NCBI GenBank assembly: GCA_016215625.1
Contig: JACRIW010000091.1
Location: forward strand, 1-41,913
Length of the DNA stretch: 41,913 nucleotides
Direction: 5' to 3'
Source: Candidatus Eiseniibacteriota bacterium
GTDB lineage: Bacteria > Eisenbacteria > RBG-16-71-46
Part shown: piece by piece, positions 1 through 8,989 of the stretch
Layout of the letters: each line of letters opens with the position of its first letter
Numbering within the stretch: the first letter of the stretch is position 1
Position numbers and translations under genes: made by a program
The notes under the pieces: model-generated
The model's input: only the letters and a program-made list of their open reading frames with translations
What the model was told of the DNA's origin: nothing
Database searches by the model: none

Positions 1-147
1 CTTCCAGCGCCAACCGGCGGCGTTCCAGTGGTAGCGGCAACGACTTCGCGGACAATGCGGGGGCACGAATGAAGCGATCGTGCGATCCATGCCTGCCAGC
101 TACTGCACGGACCGCGCCGCCACATTCTGCGAACCACAACCCTCGGC

Positions 148-177
148 TTGCGATGGGCTGGGGGGCGAGGTTAGTTT
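148..177 (+). promoter_or_regulatory. Putative sigma70-like promoter of the purine operon
   Basis: A TTGCGA box (148-153) is followed after exactly 18 bp by TAGTTT (172-177). The -10 box ends five bases before a GTG at 183, so transcription would begin at about the start codon of purN and the mRNA would be leaderless. The same 18-bp spacing recurs upstream of secA, rpsT and uvrC, which is the main reason to believe it. Seen by eye only; no transcript data. Confidence 0.4.
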
Positions 178-182
178 GCGGC

Positions 183-821
183 GTGCTCTCCGCCAGGTCC
201 GCACGGCTCGCCGTTTTCGCTTCCGGCAACGGCTCCAACTTCGAGGCCCTCGCCTCCACCGCTTCGCGCGGCGAGTTGGGGGGCTCGATCGTCGCGCTGC
301 TTTCCGACCAGCCTCAGGCCTTCGCGCTCGAACGCGCCCGCCGTCACGGCATCGAGGCGCTCTCGCCGCCCACCGGACGCTTCCGCACGCGCCTCGAGGA
401 CGAAAGGCCATGGATCGACGCGCTGCGTGAACGCGCGATCGACGCGGTGCTCCTCGCGGGCTTCATGCGCCGCATCCACGCGCCGCTGCTCGGCGCGTTC
501 GCGGGACGCATCCTCAACCTGCACCCGTCGCTGCTGCCGTCGTTCCCCGGGCTCGACGCGATCGGGCAGGCGTGGCGCCACGGCGCGCGCGTGACCGGCT
601 GCACCGTGCACGTGGTCGAAGACGGCCTCGACACGGGCCCGATCGTCGCGCAGGCGGCAGTGGAAATACGCGACGACGACACGCTCGAGAAGTTGACCTC
701 GCGCGTGCACGCGGTCGAGCACGCGCTCTATCCGGCCGCGGTGCGCCGCTGGCTCTCCGAGCCGTGGCACGTCGAAGGACGCCGCCTCGTCTTCGGTGCG
801 GCGGAGGGCTCGCGTGGCTGA
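183..821 (+). CDS. purN: Phosphoribosylglycinamide formyltransferase (GART)
   Basis: Cytoplasmic enzyme of purine synthesis that moves a formyl group from 10-formyl-tetrahydrofolate to GAR. The 212-residue product begins with the substrate-binding LAVFASGNGSN segment. It keeps the catalytic Asn112 and His114 in NLHPSLLPS and Asp150 in LDTGP; the Asn-to-Asp distance is the same as in E. coli PurN (106 to 144). The reading frame is open back to an ATG at 69, but the family normally starts just before the LAVFASGNGSN motif. GTG 183 fits that length and sits at the predicted transcription start; ATG 153 is the alternative. The gene heads a purine cluster and its stop overlaps the next gene. Confidence 0.93.
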   Translation: MLSARSARLAVFASGNGSNFEALASTASRGELGGSIVALLSDQPQAFALERARRHGIEALSPPTGRFRTRLEDERPWIDALRERAIDAVLLAGFMRRIHAPLLGAFAGRILNLHPSLLPSFPGLDAIGQAWRHGARVTGCTVHVVEDGLDTGPIVAQAAVEIRDDDTLEKLTSRVHAVEHALYPAAVRRWLSEPWHVEGRRLVFGAAEGSRG

Positions 822-1581
822 GCGCCCGGCGCTGGACGCGATCGTGTTCGACGCGGGCGGTACGCTCGTGCGCGTGAACTTCGAGTGGATGAGCGGCATG
901 CTCGCCGAACTCGGGTACGCCGTGAGCGCACAGGCGCTGCGCGTGGCCGAGCTCGAAGGCCGCCGTGCGTACGACGCGGTCGCCGAGCGCGTCTCCGCGA
1001 CGCTTCCGCCGGAGGGTGGCGGCAAGCCGCTCTCACTGCTGGGCCCGAGCGACGCCTACTTCACCGCGACGCTCGCCGCGGCGGGTGTGCCCGAGTCGCT
1101 GCACGCCGAGGCGCTCGCGCGCACGTGGGCCCGTCAGCACAGCGACCAGTTCCTCTGGGGCGTGCCGGCCGAAGGCGCGCGCGCGATGCTCGACGAGCTG
1201 CCGTCCACGGGGCTGCGCGCCGCGTGCGTGAGCAACGCCGACGGGCGCGCCGAACTCATCCTCGAAACGTGCGGCGTGCGCGACGGCCTCGAGTTCGTGA
1301 TCGATTCGCACGTCGTCGGGATCGAAAAGCCCGATCCGCGGATCTTCGCTCTCGCGCTCGACCGCATGGGGGTCGCGCCCGAACGCGCGCTCTACGTGGG
1401 CGACATCCGTTCCGTCGACGCCGCCGGCGCCGCGGGCGCGGGCATGCACTTCGTGCTCATCGACCCGACGGGGGAGTACGCCCCGCCGGGCATGCACCAC
1501 ATCCCGACCATCGCCGGACTGCCGGAGTTCGTGCGAGCGACGTTCACACTTCCGGCGCACGCGGGGACCGCGCAGACTTGA
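814..1581 (+). CDS. HAD-superfamily hydrolase
   Basis: A 255-residue haloacid-dehalogenase-type hydrolase, probably a small-molecule phosphatase. Motif I is FDAGGTL: the nucleophile Asp13 is present, but the second Asp of the classic DxDGT is Gly15. Motif II is the Ser in VSNADG, motif III the Lys in GIEKPDPRIF, and motif IV the acidic GDIRSVD. A helical cap lies between motifs I and II. GTG 814 is chosen because GGAGGG (803-808) lies five bases upstream and because the gene then overlaps purN by 8 bp; a GTG at 796 is also in frame. Its place between purN and purC suggests a purine-related or housecleaning phosphatase, but the substrate cannot be read from the sequence. Confidence 0.85.
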   Translation: MAERPALDAIVFDAGGTLVRVNFEWMSGMLAELGYAVSAQALRVAELEGRRAYDAVAERVSATLPPEGGGKPLSLLGPSDAYFTATLAAAGVPESLHAEALARTWARQHSDQFLWGVPAEGARAMLDELPSTGLRAACVSNADGRAELILETCGVRDGLEFVIDSHVVGIEKPDPRIFALALDRMGVAPERALYVGDIRSVDAAGAAGAGMHFVLIDPTGEYAPPGMHHIPTIAGLPEFVRATFTLPAHAGTAQT

Positions 1582-1634
1582 GCGCCCCCGTTCCACCTGG
1601 ACGGCCGTCCCGAGAGGCGGCGGGAGGAGGAACC

Positions 1635-2567
1635 ATGAAGACTGCCGAACCGATCCGCATCGCTCCCGAACTGCTCGATCCTTCGCGCGCCATGGGAGAG
1701 GTCGCCGTGCCCGGCCTGAGCGCCTGGCGGCGCGGCAAGGTGCGCAGCGTGTACGAGGCCGGGCCGGATCACTTCGTGATCGTCGCGAGCGACCGCCTGA
1801 GTGCGTACGACTCGATCCTCCCGACGCCCATCCCCGGCAAAGGCGCGATCCTCTCGCTCATCTCGGCGTTCTGGATGCGCACGCTCGCGAGCGCCTCGCC
1901 GCACCACCTCGTGAGCGACGATCCCGCGGACTTCCCGGAGCCGTTCCGTTCGCACGGCGAACTGCTCAAGGGACGCGCGCAGTTCGTGCGCCGCGCCGAG
2001 CGCCACGACATCGAGTGCGTCGTGCGCGGCTACCTGACGGGGAGCGGCTGGAAGGAGTACCAGCGCTCGGGCACGGTCTGCGGCATCGCGCTCCCGCCGG
2101 GGCTGCACGACGGCTCCCGCCTCGATCCCGCGATCTTCACGCCCGCGACCAAGGCCGACTCCGGGCACGACGAGAACATCTCGTTCGAGCGCATGTGCGC
2201 GATCGTCGGCGCTCCGGTGGCCGAAGCGCTGCGCGAGCGTTCGCTCGCGATCTACGAGGAGGCGCGCGCGCACGCCTGGGCGCGCGGCCTCGTGCTCGCG
2301 GACACGAAGTTCGAGTTCGGGACCGTGGACGGGGCGCTCACGCTGATCGACGAGGCGCTTTCGCCGGATTCGTCGCGCTACTGGGACCGCGCGGAGTACG
2401 AAGCGGGACGGCTGCTCAGCTTCGACAAGCAGTTCGTGCGCGACTGGCTCGACCGCAGCGGCTGGAACCACGAGCCGCCGGCGCCCGCGCTGCCCGGCGA
2501 CGTGGTGCGCCGGACGCAGGAGTGCTATCTCGAAGCCGTGCAGCGCCTCTCCGGCCCGGCACGATGA
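1635..2567 (+). CDS. purC: SAICAR synthase
   Basis: Phosphoribosylaminoimidazole-succinocarboxamide synthase joins CAIR and aspartate using ATP in purine synthesis. The 310-residue product starts with the family's GKVRSVYEAG nucleotide-binding strand, followed by SDRLSAYDSILP, VRGYLTGSGWKEY, SGHDENIS and LADTKFEFG. It is closer in length to the long, yeast Ade1-like form (about 300 residues) than to the roughly 240-residue E. coli form. ATG 1635 is preceded by a strong GGAGGAGG (1623-1630). The frame is open far upstream, but that part is only the shadow of the HAD gene. The stop codon overlaps the following cupin gene by 4 bp. Confidence 0.95.
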   Translation: MKTAEPIRIAPELLDPSRAMGEVAVPGLSAWRRGKVRSVYEAGPDHFVIVASDRLSAYDSILPTPIPGKGAILSLISAFWMRTLASASPHHLVSDDPADFPEPFRSHGELLKGRAQFVRRAERHDIECVVRGYLTGSGWKEYQRSGTVCGIALPPGLHDGSRLDPAIFTPATKADSGHDENISFERMCAIVGAPVAEALRERSLAIYEEARAHAWARGLVLADTKFEFGTVDGALTLIDEALSPDSSRYWDRAEYEAGRLLSFDKQFVRDWLDRSGWNHEPPAPALPGDVVRRTQECYLEAVQRLSGPAR

Positions 2568-2941
2568 AGCACGAGAAGGCGTCGGTCGCCGCGGAGTTCG
2601 CGGCCGTCACGGAACACTGGCGGCCGCGCGTCGTCGCGCGACTGAACGGGCAGGAAGTGAAGGTGGCGAAGTTCCGCGGGCCCTTCGTGTGGCATCGCCA
2701 CGACGACGCCGACGAGATGTTCCTCGTCTGGCGCGGTACGTTCGACATGGAGTTCCGTGATCGCACGGTGACGTTGTCGCCGGGCGAGATGATCGTGGTG
2801 CCGCGCGGTGTGGAGCACCGGCCGAACGCGGCGGAGGAGGTCGAAGTCATGCTGTTCGAACCGCAGGGAACGCGGAACACGGGGAACGTCGAGCATCCGG
2901 CGTTCACCGCGCCGCAGCCGCCGGAAGGGGACGCGAAATGA
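2564..2941 (+). CDS. Small cupin-domain protein
   Basis: A single-domain cupin of 125 residues. Cupin motif 1 is visible as WHRHDDADEMFLVWRG, giving two His and one Glu as metal ligands. Motif 2 is PGEMIVVPRGVEHRP, giving the third His, so a metal site is likely. The C-terminal 20 residues are a Pro- and Gly-rich tail. The gene overlaps purC at its start and purH at its stop (ATGA at each end), so it is almost certainly made together with the purine enzymes. No substrate or reaction can be assigned. It could be a sugar-phosphate isomerase-like enzyme, a small-molecule binder or a regulator. Confidence 0.88.
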   Translation: MKHEKASVAAEFAAVTEHWRPRVVARLNGQEVKVAKFRGPFVWHRHDDADEMFLVWRGTFDMEFRDRTVTLSPGEMIVVPRGVEHRPNAAEEVEVMLFEPQGTRNTGNVEHPAFTAPQPPEGDAK

Positions 2942-4479
2942 CGCCGACCACCTGGCCGCGCGCCGCGCTGCTCAGCCTTTCCGACAAGACGGGCGCCGCG
3001 GACTTCGCGCGCACGCTCGTCGCCCACGGCACCCAGATCCTCGCGAGTGGTGGCACCGCGGCCGCGCTCGCCGAGGCCGGCGTGCCGGTCACGAAGCTCG
3101 AGGAGTGGACGGGCTTCGGCGAACTGCTCGGCGGCCGCGTGAAGACGCTGCATCCGCACGTGCACGCGCCGATCCTCGCGCGCCGCGACTCGCCGGCCGA
3201 TCTGGCCGAGCTCGCGCAGCGCGACCTCGAACCGGTGGACCTCGTCGCGGTGTCGCTCTACCCCTTCGAGGAGAAGGGTGTCGCGCTCTCGGACGCGGGC
3301 ATGATCGAGGAGATCGACATCGGCGGCGTCGCGCTGCTGCGCGCCGCGGCGAAGAACCACGCCGGCGTGCTCGTGCTGCACGATCCCGCGCAGTACGCCG
3401 AGGCGCTCGCGGCGCTCGAGCGCGGCCTCGGGCCGGAAGACCGGCGCCGCTTCGCGCTCTCGGCGTTCGCCCGCACGGCGCGCTACGACGCGGCGATCGC
3501 GACGGAGCTCGCGAAGCGCATGGGCGTGGCGGACGAGCCGCCCGCGTTCCAGTCGCTCACGCTCGAGCGCGCGCGCGCGCTCCGCTACGGCGAGAACCCG
3601 CACCAGGGCGCCGCGCTCTACGCGCGCGCGGGCGCGCTCAAGGCGCTCGAGTCGTGGCGCGAGGGCAAGGAGCTTTCGTACAACAACCTGCTCGACCTCG
3701 AGGCGGCGGTCTCGCTCGTGTGGCGGTTCGCCAAGCCCGCGTGCGTGATCGTGAAGCACAACCAGCCGTGCGGCGCGGCGTGCGCGGATTCTCTCGTGGA
3801 CGCGTACTCGCTCGCGGTCGAGGCGGACGAGCTGTCGAGCTTCGGCGGCATCGTCGCGTTCAACCGCCCGCTCGACGGCGCGACGGCGGCGCAGATCGCG
3901 ACGCGCTTCGTCGAATGCGTCGCGTACCCGGAGCTGTCGCCCGAGGCCGACGCGGCGCTGCGCGGGCGCAAGAACCTGCGCCTCGTCAAACTCTCCGCCG
4001 CCGACCTCGCGGCGCCGGACGCGTGGCAGCTGCGTCCCGTGGGGCCGTGGGTGCTCGCGCAGCGCGAGAGCGCGGACGTCCCGCCCGAATGGCGCGTCGT
4101 CACGAAGCGCGCGCCGGACGCGCGCGAGCGCGCGGCGCTCGAGTTCGCGTGGGAGGTCTGCGCCGCGGCGCGCAGCAACGCGATCGTGCTCGCGCGTGGG
4201 GAGGAACTGGTCGGGCTCGGCAGTGGCCAGACCTCGCGCGTGGACGCCGTGGACGTCGCGCTCATGAAGGCGCGTCGCGCGGGACACGACACGCACGACA
4301 CCGTGCTCGCGAGCGACGGCTTCTTCCCGTTCCCCGACTCCGTCACGCACGCCGCCGAGGCGGGCATCACGGCCATCGTGCAGCCCGGGGGCAGCGTGAA
4401 GGACGCCGACGTGATCGCGGAGGCCGACCGCCTCGGCATCGCGATGATTTTCACCGACCGCCGAACGTTCCGGCATTGA
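2938..4479 (+). CDS. purH: Bifunctional AICAR formyltransferase / IMP cyclohydrolase
   Basis: Catalyses the last two steps to IMP. The N-terminal MGS-like cyclohydrolase domain (about residues 1-190) carries LLSLSDKTG, ILASGGT and GGRVKTLHPHVHAPIL. The C-terminal formyltransferase domain carries RYGENPHQGAALY, YNNLLDLEAA and the catalytic Lys273-His274 pair in KHNQPCG. It ends with QPGGSVKDADVI and FTDRRTFRH, as family members do. Its 513 residues are close to the usual 510-530. It starts at an ATGA overlap with the cupin gene. A 63-bp gap without a clear terminator separates it from guaA. Confidence 0.96.
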   Translation: MTPTTWPRAALLSLSDKTGAADFARTLVAHGTQILASGGTAAALAEAGVPVTKLEEWTGFGELLGGRVKTLHPHVHAPILARRDSPADLAELAQRDLEPVDLVAVSLYPFEEKGVALSDAGMIEEIDIGGVALLRAAAKNHAGVLVLHDPAQYAEALAALERGLGPEDRRRFALSAFARTARYDAAIATELAKRMGVADEPPAFQSLTLERARALRYGENPHQGAALYARAGALKALESWREGKELSYNNLLDLEAAVSLVWRFAKPACVIVKHNQPCGAACADSLVDAYSLAVEADELSSFGGIVAFNRPLDGATAAQIATRFVECVAYPELSPEADAALRGRKNLRLVKLSAADLAAPDAWQLRPVGPWVLAQRESADVPPEWRVVTKRAPDARERAALEFAWEVCAAARSNAIVLARGEELVGLGSGQTSRVDAVDVALMKARRAGHDTHDTVLASDGFFPFPDSVTHAAEAGITAIVQPGGSVKDADVIAEADRLGIAMIFTDRRTFRH

Positions 4480-4542
4480 GCGCGCGACTCGACGAACCGA
4501 CCGATCCGCCGTCCACCGACATGTTCCGAAAGGCCTGACCGC

Positions 4543-6081
4543 ATGCCCCGCCCGCTCGTCCTGATCCTCGACTTCGGCTCCCAGTACACGCAGCTCATCG
4601 CGCGTCGCGTGCGCGAACTGGGCGTGTACTCCGAGATCATCCCCGGCACCGCGAAGCTCGCGGCGATCCGAGCGAAGAAGCCGGACGCGATCATCCTCTC
4701 GGGCTCACCCGCGAGCGGCTACCGCGCCGCGGCGCCGCAGCCCGACGCCGGCATCTACGCGATGGGCAAGCCGATGCTCGGCATCTGCTACGGCTTCCAG
4801 GTCACGCAGCAGCTCATGGGCGGCGAGGTGCACAAGGCGAAGCACGCGGAGTACGGCGTCGCGACGTTCGTGCAGGACGGCAAGTCGCCGCTCTTCGCGG
4901 GCGTGCCGAAGCGCTTCCGCGCGTGGATGAGCCACGGCGACGAGGTGAAGGCGCTCGCGCCGGGCTGGGTCAAGGTCGCGCACACGTCGAACTGCGCGTT
5001 CGCCGCCGCGCGCCATCGCACGCTGCCGTTCCACCTCATCCAGTTCCATCCCGAAGTCGTGCACTCGCCCTACGGCAAGCAGGTGCTGTCGAACTTCCTC
5101 TTCAAGATCGCGAAGCTGGAGGGCGGCTGGTCCATGCAGCACTTCGTGCGCGACGCCGTGCGCGAGATCCGCGCGCAGGTCGGCGACGGACACGTGCTGC
5201 TCGGGCTCTCGGGCGGCGTGGACTCGACCGTCGCGGCCTCGCTGCTGCACCGGGCGATCGGCGACCGCCTCGTGTGCGTGCTCGTGGACCACGGGCTCAT
5301 GCGGCTGAACGAAGCCGAGGAAGTGCGGCGCGAACTGGGGGAGAAGCGCGGGCTGAACCTGCGCGTCGTGAACGCGCGCGAACGGTTCCTGAAGAAGCTC
5401 GCGGGTGTCTCGGACCCCGAGAAGAAGCGCAAGATCATCGGCCACGAGTTCATCGCGGTCTTCGAGCGCGAGGCGAAGAAGCTCGGCAAGATCGAGTTCC
5501 TCGCCCAGGGCACGCTCTACCCGGACGTGATCGAATCGGCGTCCGCGGGCCACGGCGCGCAGGTGATCAAATCGCACCACAACGTGGGCGGGCTGCCGGC
5601 GCGCATGAAGCTCGCGCTCGTCGAGCCGCTCAAGTGGCTCTTCAAGGACGAGGTGCGCGAACTCGGGCGCGCGCTCGGCCTGCCCTCGCATCTCGTGGAC
5701 CGGCACCCGTTCCCGGGCCCGGGCCTCGCCGTGCGCGTGCTCGGCGTGATCGAGGAGCACGACCTCGACACGCTGCGGCAGGCCGACGCGATCTTCCTCG
5801 AGGAACTGCGCCGTGCGAAGTGGTACGGCCGCACGTGGCAGGCGTTCGCGGTGCTGCTGCCCGTGCGCACGGTCGGCGTGAAGGGGGACGAGCGCTCGTA
5901 CGAGAAGGTGCTCGCGCTGCGCGCGGTGGACAGCGTCGACGGCATGACCGCCGACTGGACGCGCCTGCCGCACGCGCTGCTCGCGCGCGCGGCGAGCCGG
6001 ATCGCGAACGAAGTGCGCGGGGTCAACCGCGTCGTCTTCGACGTCACGAGCAAGCCGCCCTCGACGATCGAATGGGAGTGA
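4543..6081 (+). CDS. guaA: GMP synthase (glutamine-hydrolysing)
   Basis: Converts XMP to GMP using glutamine and ATP. The class I glutamine amidotransferase domain has the Cys82 nucleophile in GICYGF and His169/Glu171 in QFHPEVVHS. The ATP-pyrophosphatase domain follows, with the P-loop LSGGVDS at 222-228. The substrate lid segment IKSHHNVGGLP and the dimerisation C terminus ending TSKPPSTIEWE complete the protein. At 512 residues it is full length. It sits downstream of purH in the same direction, so IMP made by the cluster can feed directly to GMP; the IMP dehydrogenase gene is not in this window. Confidence 0.97.
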   Translation: MPRPLVLILDFGSQYTQLIARRVRELGVYSEIIPGTAKLAAIRAKKPDAIILSGSPASGYRAAAPQPDAGIYAMGKPMLGICYGFQVTQQLMGGEVHKAKHAEYGVATFVQDGKSPLFAGVPKRFRAWMSHGDEVKALAPGWVKVAHTSNCAFAAARHRTLPFHLIQFHPEVVHSPYGKQVLSNFLFKIAKLEGGWSMQHFVRDAVREIRAQVGDGHVLLGLSGGVDSTVAASLLHRAIGDRLVCVLVDHGLMRLNEAEEVRRELGEKRGLNLRVVNARERFLKKLAGVSDPEKKRKIIGHEFIAVFEREAKKLGKIEFLAQGTLYPDVIESASAGHGAQVIKSHHNVGGLPARMKLALVEPLKWLFKDEVRELGRALGLPSHLVDRHPFPGPGLAVRVLGVIEEHDLDTLRQADAIFLEELRRAKWYGRTWQAFAVLLPVRTVGVKGDERSYEKVLALRAVDSVDGMTADWTRLPHALLARAASRIANEVRGVNRVVFDVTSKPPSTIEWE

Positions 6082-6089
6082 CGCGCCGG

Positions 6090-8150
6090 ATGCGCCCACG
6101 CCGGGCCGCGGTGGCCGCGGCGGTCGTGGTGGTCGCTCTCGCGTGCCTGCTCGCGCCGCCGCTCGCCGCGCAGACCGCACGCCCGCTCCGCACGGACACG
6201 CCGCGCGTCGCGGCGGACTCGGGGCGCGTCGTGTGGATGTCGGACGTGCGCATCCCCGAAGGCGGCCGCACGGCGGGCGCCGACAGCGCCGCGTGGGAGC
6301 GGCTGGCGATCGAGGGTTCGGCGTTCGAGCGCGCGGCCGCGCGGCGCGCGCTCGCGCGGCACGCGCTCGCGCTCGGCGACACGGTGCGCGCCGACACGCT
6401 GCTCGCGCACTTCGGCGTGTCGTCCTCGCCGTGGAGCTGGCGCGCGTGCGAGCAGCGCGTGGCGATCGCGCGCGCGCGCGGCGACGAAGCGCGCGCGGCA
6501 CGGCTGCTCGACGCGGCCGAGCGTGACCCCTGGCCGGACGGCGACCGCGCCCAGTGGCTCGGGCTGCGCGCCGAGGTGGCGCTCGCCGCCGGTGATTCGG
6601 CGGACGCCGAGGTGCTCGCGCGCCAGGCGCTGCGCGTGTACCCCGCGGCGGCGGCGGCCGCGCGCGGCATCCGCGTGCTCGAGACGCTCGCCGCGGCGCA
6701 CGGCGATTCGATCGGCGCCGTCGACCTGCAGCTCTCCGCCACGTCCGAGGCCTTGCGCGGCATGCGCTCGTCCGCGATCGGTCGCTGGCGGCGCGCGCTC
6801 GCGCGGGCCGGGGCGTCCGAGAAGCACCGCGTGGCGCTCGAGCTGTCCGAACTGCTGCTCGCCGCGCGCATGCCGCTCGCGGCGCGCACGGCGGCCGAGA
6901 CCGCCTGGACGCGCGCCGCCGACGAGACGGGCCGCGCCCGCGCGCGGCTCCTGCAGGCGCGCGCGCTGCGCGCCGCCGGCACGATCGACAGCTCGCTCGC
7001 GCTCTCCGCCGATCTCGGCGCGCACGGCCCGCCGGCCGCGATCCGCACGGTCGCGTGGTGGGAGTACGCGCGCGAGGCGCAGGACCGTTCGCGTTTCGCC
7101 GAGGCGCGGCGCGGCTTCGTGCGCGTGGCACAGGCGGGCGACCGTCGCTCGGACGACGCGCGGTTCCTCGACGGGCTCATGTACTGGGCGGCCGGCGAGC
7201 GCGATTCGGCCGCCACGCGCTGGCGCGGGCAGTCCGGCGAGGGCGCGCGCTTCTGGTACGCGATCGCCCTGCGCGGTTCCGATCGGGCGCGCTCCGACTC
7301 GCTCCTCCGCGCGATCGCGGCGAAGCCGGGTTATGCGTTCTACCGCGCCGCCGCGCGCGACACGCTCGGCGAGTACGGCTGGCCGGGCACGATCATGGCG
7401 CCCGAACTCCCGGCCGGGCTCGCGGGCCAGGCGCTCGCCGCAGCCACGTCCTTCGCGTCCGTCGGGCTCTCCGAGGACGCGGTGTTCCTGATGGGACGGC
7501 TGAACGCGAACGACGCGCGGTTGCTGGGCGGGGCTTCGCTCACGAGCGCGGAGTGGCTCGGCTGCGCACGGCTCGCGTACGCGCTGGGCGAAGCGTCGCT
7601 CGGCACGCGGTTCGCCGAGCGCGCGTTCTCCGAGGCTTCCGGCGACTCGGCCCAGTGGAGCGTGGTGCCGTGGGCGTATCCGCCGGCGTTCGAGCGCGAG
7701 GTGACCGCGGCCGAGACGCTGGGCGTCGAGCGCGCGCTCACCTGGGCGCTCGTGCGCCAGGAGAGCCGGTTCGAGCCGAAGGCGCGCTCGACGAGCGACG
7801 CGCTCGGGCTGGCGCAGCTCAAGCTCGCCACCGCGGGCGACGTCGCGCGCGCGCTGCGCGAGCGGGCGCCCACGGACTCCACGCTCTTCACGCCGGGTCC
7901 CTCGGTGCGCTACGGCGCCAAGTACTTCGCGATGATGCTCGCACGCTTCGCGGGTTCGCCGCCCGTGGCGCTCGTCGCCTACAACGCCGGCCCGAACGCC
8001 ATGCGCAAGGACTGGCGCGAGGTGCTCGAACGCGGGGGAGACGCGCTGTTCTGCGAACTGGGCACGAACGCCGACTCGCAGGACTACGCCCGTCGCATCA
8101 CGGGTTTCCGGCAGGCCTATCGGGTGTTCGCCCCGCGCGAAGACCGTTGA
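6090..8150 (+). CDS. Soluble-type lytic murein transglycosylase (Slt family)
   Basis: Periplasmic enzyme predicted to cleave peptidoglycan to 1,6-anhydromuropeptides. A basic N terminus and hydrophobic stretch ending near LAAQ form a signal peptide. About 500 residues of Ala/Arg-rich helical repeats follow, like the superhelical ring of Slt70. The C-terminal catalytic domain has Glu558 in RQESRFEPKA, then ALGLAQLKLA and the AYNAGP motif. The product is 686 residues from ATG 6090, which has GGGAG eleven bases upstream; GTG 6078 (overlapping the guaA stop) and ATG 6072 are possible starts in the same frame. It follows guaA closely, so it may be the last gene of the purine operon. Confidence 0.85.
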   Translation: MRPRRAAVAAAVVVVALACLLAPPLAAQTARPLRTDTPRVAADSGRVVWMSDVRIPEGGRTAGADSAAWERLAIEGSAFERAAARRALARHALALGDTVRADTLLAHFGVSSSPWSWRACEQRVAIARARGDEARAARLLDAAERDPWPDGDRAQWLGLRAEVALAAGDSADAEVLARQALRVYPAAAAAARGIRVLETLAAAHGDSIGAVDLQLSATSEALRGMRSSAIGRWRRALARAGASEKHRVALELSELLLAARMPLAARTAAETAWTRAADETGRARARLLQARALRAAGTIDSSLALSADLGAHGPPAAIRTVAWWEYAREAQDRSRFAEARRGFVRVAQAGDRRSDDARFLDGLMYWAAGERDSAATRWRGQSGEGARFWYAIALRGSDRARSDSLLRAIAAKPGYAFYRAAARDTLGEYGWPGTIMAPELPAGLAGQALAAATSFASVGLSEDAVFLMGRLNANDARLLGGASLTSAEWLGCARLAYALGEASLGTRFAERAFSEASGDSAQWSVVPWAYPPAFEREVTAAETLGVERALTWALVRQESRFEPKARSTSDALGLAQLKLATAGDVARALRERAPTDSTLFTPGPSVRYGAKYFAMMLARFAGSPPVALVAYNAGPNAMRKDWREVLERGGDALFCELGTNADSQDYARRITGFRQAYRVFAPREDR

Positions 8151-8172
8151 CGTCTCTGGTAGTGTCCGCGCC

Positions 8173-8832
8173 GTGAACGCGAACCCGAAGCCCGCACCCA
8201 TGCCCGATCCGCTCGAGCCGCTGCGCTCGCCCGGCTGGCTCGCCGAGGCGCGCCGCAAGGCGATCCATCTCGGGATGGTGATCATCCCGCTCGAACTGCT
8301 GTTCGAAGTGCTGCCGTGGCCGCGCGGCAAGCACCAGTTCGCGCTGCTGTTCGTGCTGCTCACCGCGGGCGCGATCGTGCTCGACCTGTTCCGTATCCAC
8401 GAGCACCGCACCAAGGCGTTCTTCCGCGACTTCTTCGGGGAGATGATCCGCGAGCACGAGCAGCTCAGCCTGCTCGGCAGCACGTACCTGCTGCTCGCGG
8501 CGCTGCTCGCGGTGGAGATCTTCCCGCAGCCGATCGCGGCGGCGGCGCTCGGGTTCACGGTGCTCGGCGACGCGTTCGGCGCGCTCGTCGGCCGCGCCTA
8601 CGGCCGGCACAAGTTCTTCCGCAAATCGCTCGAGGGCGCGATGGGCTGCCTGTTCGCCTGTCTCGTCTGGACCTGCGTCGTCGGGCTGACGGGCCAGGTG
8701 CCGTGGAACGTGCTGCTCGTCGGGGCGCTCGTCGCGACGCTCGTCGAGATGCTGCCGGTGCCCCTCGACGACAATCTCGGCATCACGCTCGCCGCCGGCT
8801 ACGCGATGAAGCTGCTCGTCCAGGGCGCCTGA
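8173..8832 (+). CDS. Diacylglycerol/polyprenol kinase family membrane protein (SEC59/VTE5-like)
   Basis: A 219-residue integral membrane protein with about six hydrophobic segments. The opening [10 protein letters not shown] matches the conserved R-K-x-x-H of the family. The later signatures [14 protein letters not shown], the basic KSLEGAMGC and the acidic VPLDDNLG match the CTP-dependent lipid kinases related to yeast dolichol kinase Sec59, diacylglycerol kinase Dgk1 and plant phytol kinase VTE5. The lipid substrate is unknown; undecaprenol or another polyprenol is a reasonable guess. GTG 8173 is used, and ATG 8200 is an alternative. A TAGTGT box ends eight bases before the GTG, but no matching -35 box is seen. 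Confidence 0.75.
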   Translation: MNANPKPAPMPDPLEPLRSPGWLAEARRKAIHLGMVIIPLELLFEVLPWPRGKHQFALLFVLLTAGAIVLDLFRIHEHRTKAFFRDFFGEMIREHEQLSLLGSTYLLLAALLAVEIFPQPIAAAALGFTVLGDAFGALVGRAYGRHKFFRKSLEGAMGCLFACLVWTCVVGLTGQVPWNVLLVGALVATLVEMLPVPLDDNLGITLAAGYAMKLLVQGA

Positions 8833-8989
8833 TCGCGGGCAGGGGCGCCCGGCTCGCGCGGAGCACCGGGCGGGGCCACGGGCACGCGCTCGCCGTCACT
8901 TGCGGGCCCGAGCCCGGAGGGCCGTGCGGGCCGGCAGGCGCCGGCGGCAGGACCATCGACGCCACATGGGGCATTCGCAGAAACCGCCC

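Noticed and set aside
69..182. N-terminal extension of purN from ATG 69
   Set aside because: The extra 38 residues do not resemble PurN, and the region holds the candidate promoter.
8837..8844. GGGCAGGG matching the E. coli KOPS motif, oriented toward dif
   Set aside because: A single copy is expected by chance at this GC content; only a genome-wide polarity count would be meaningful.
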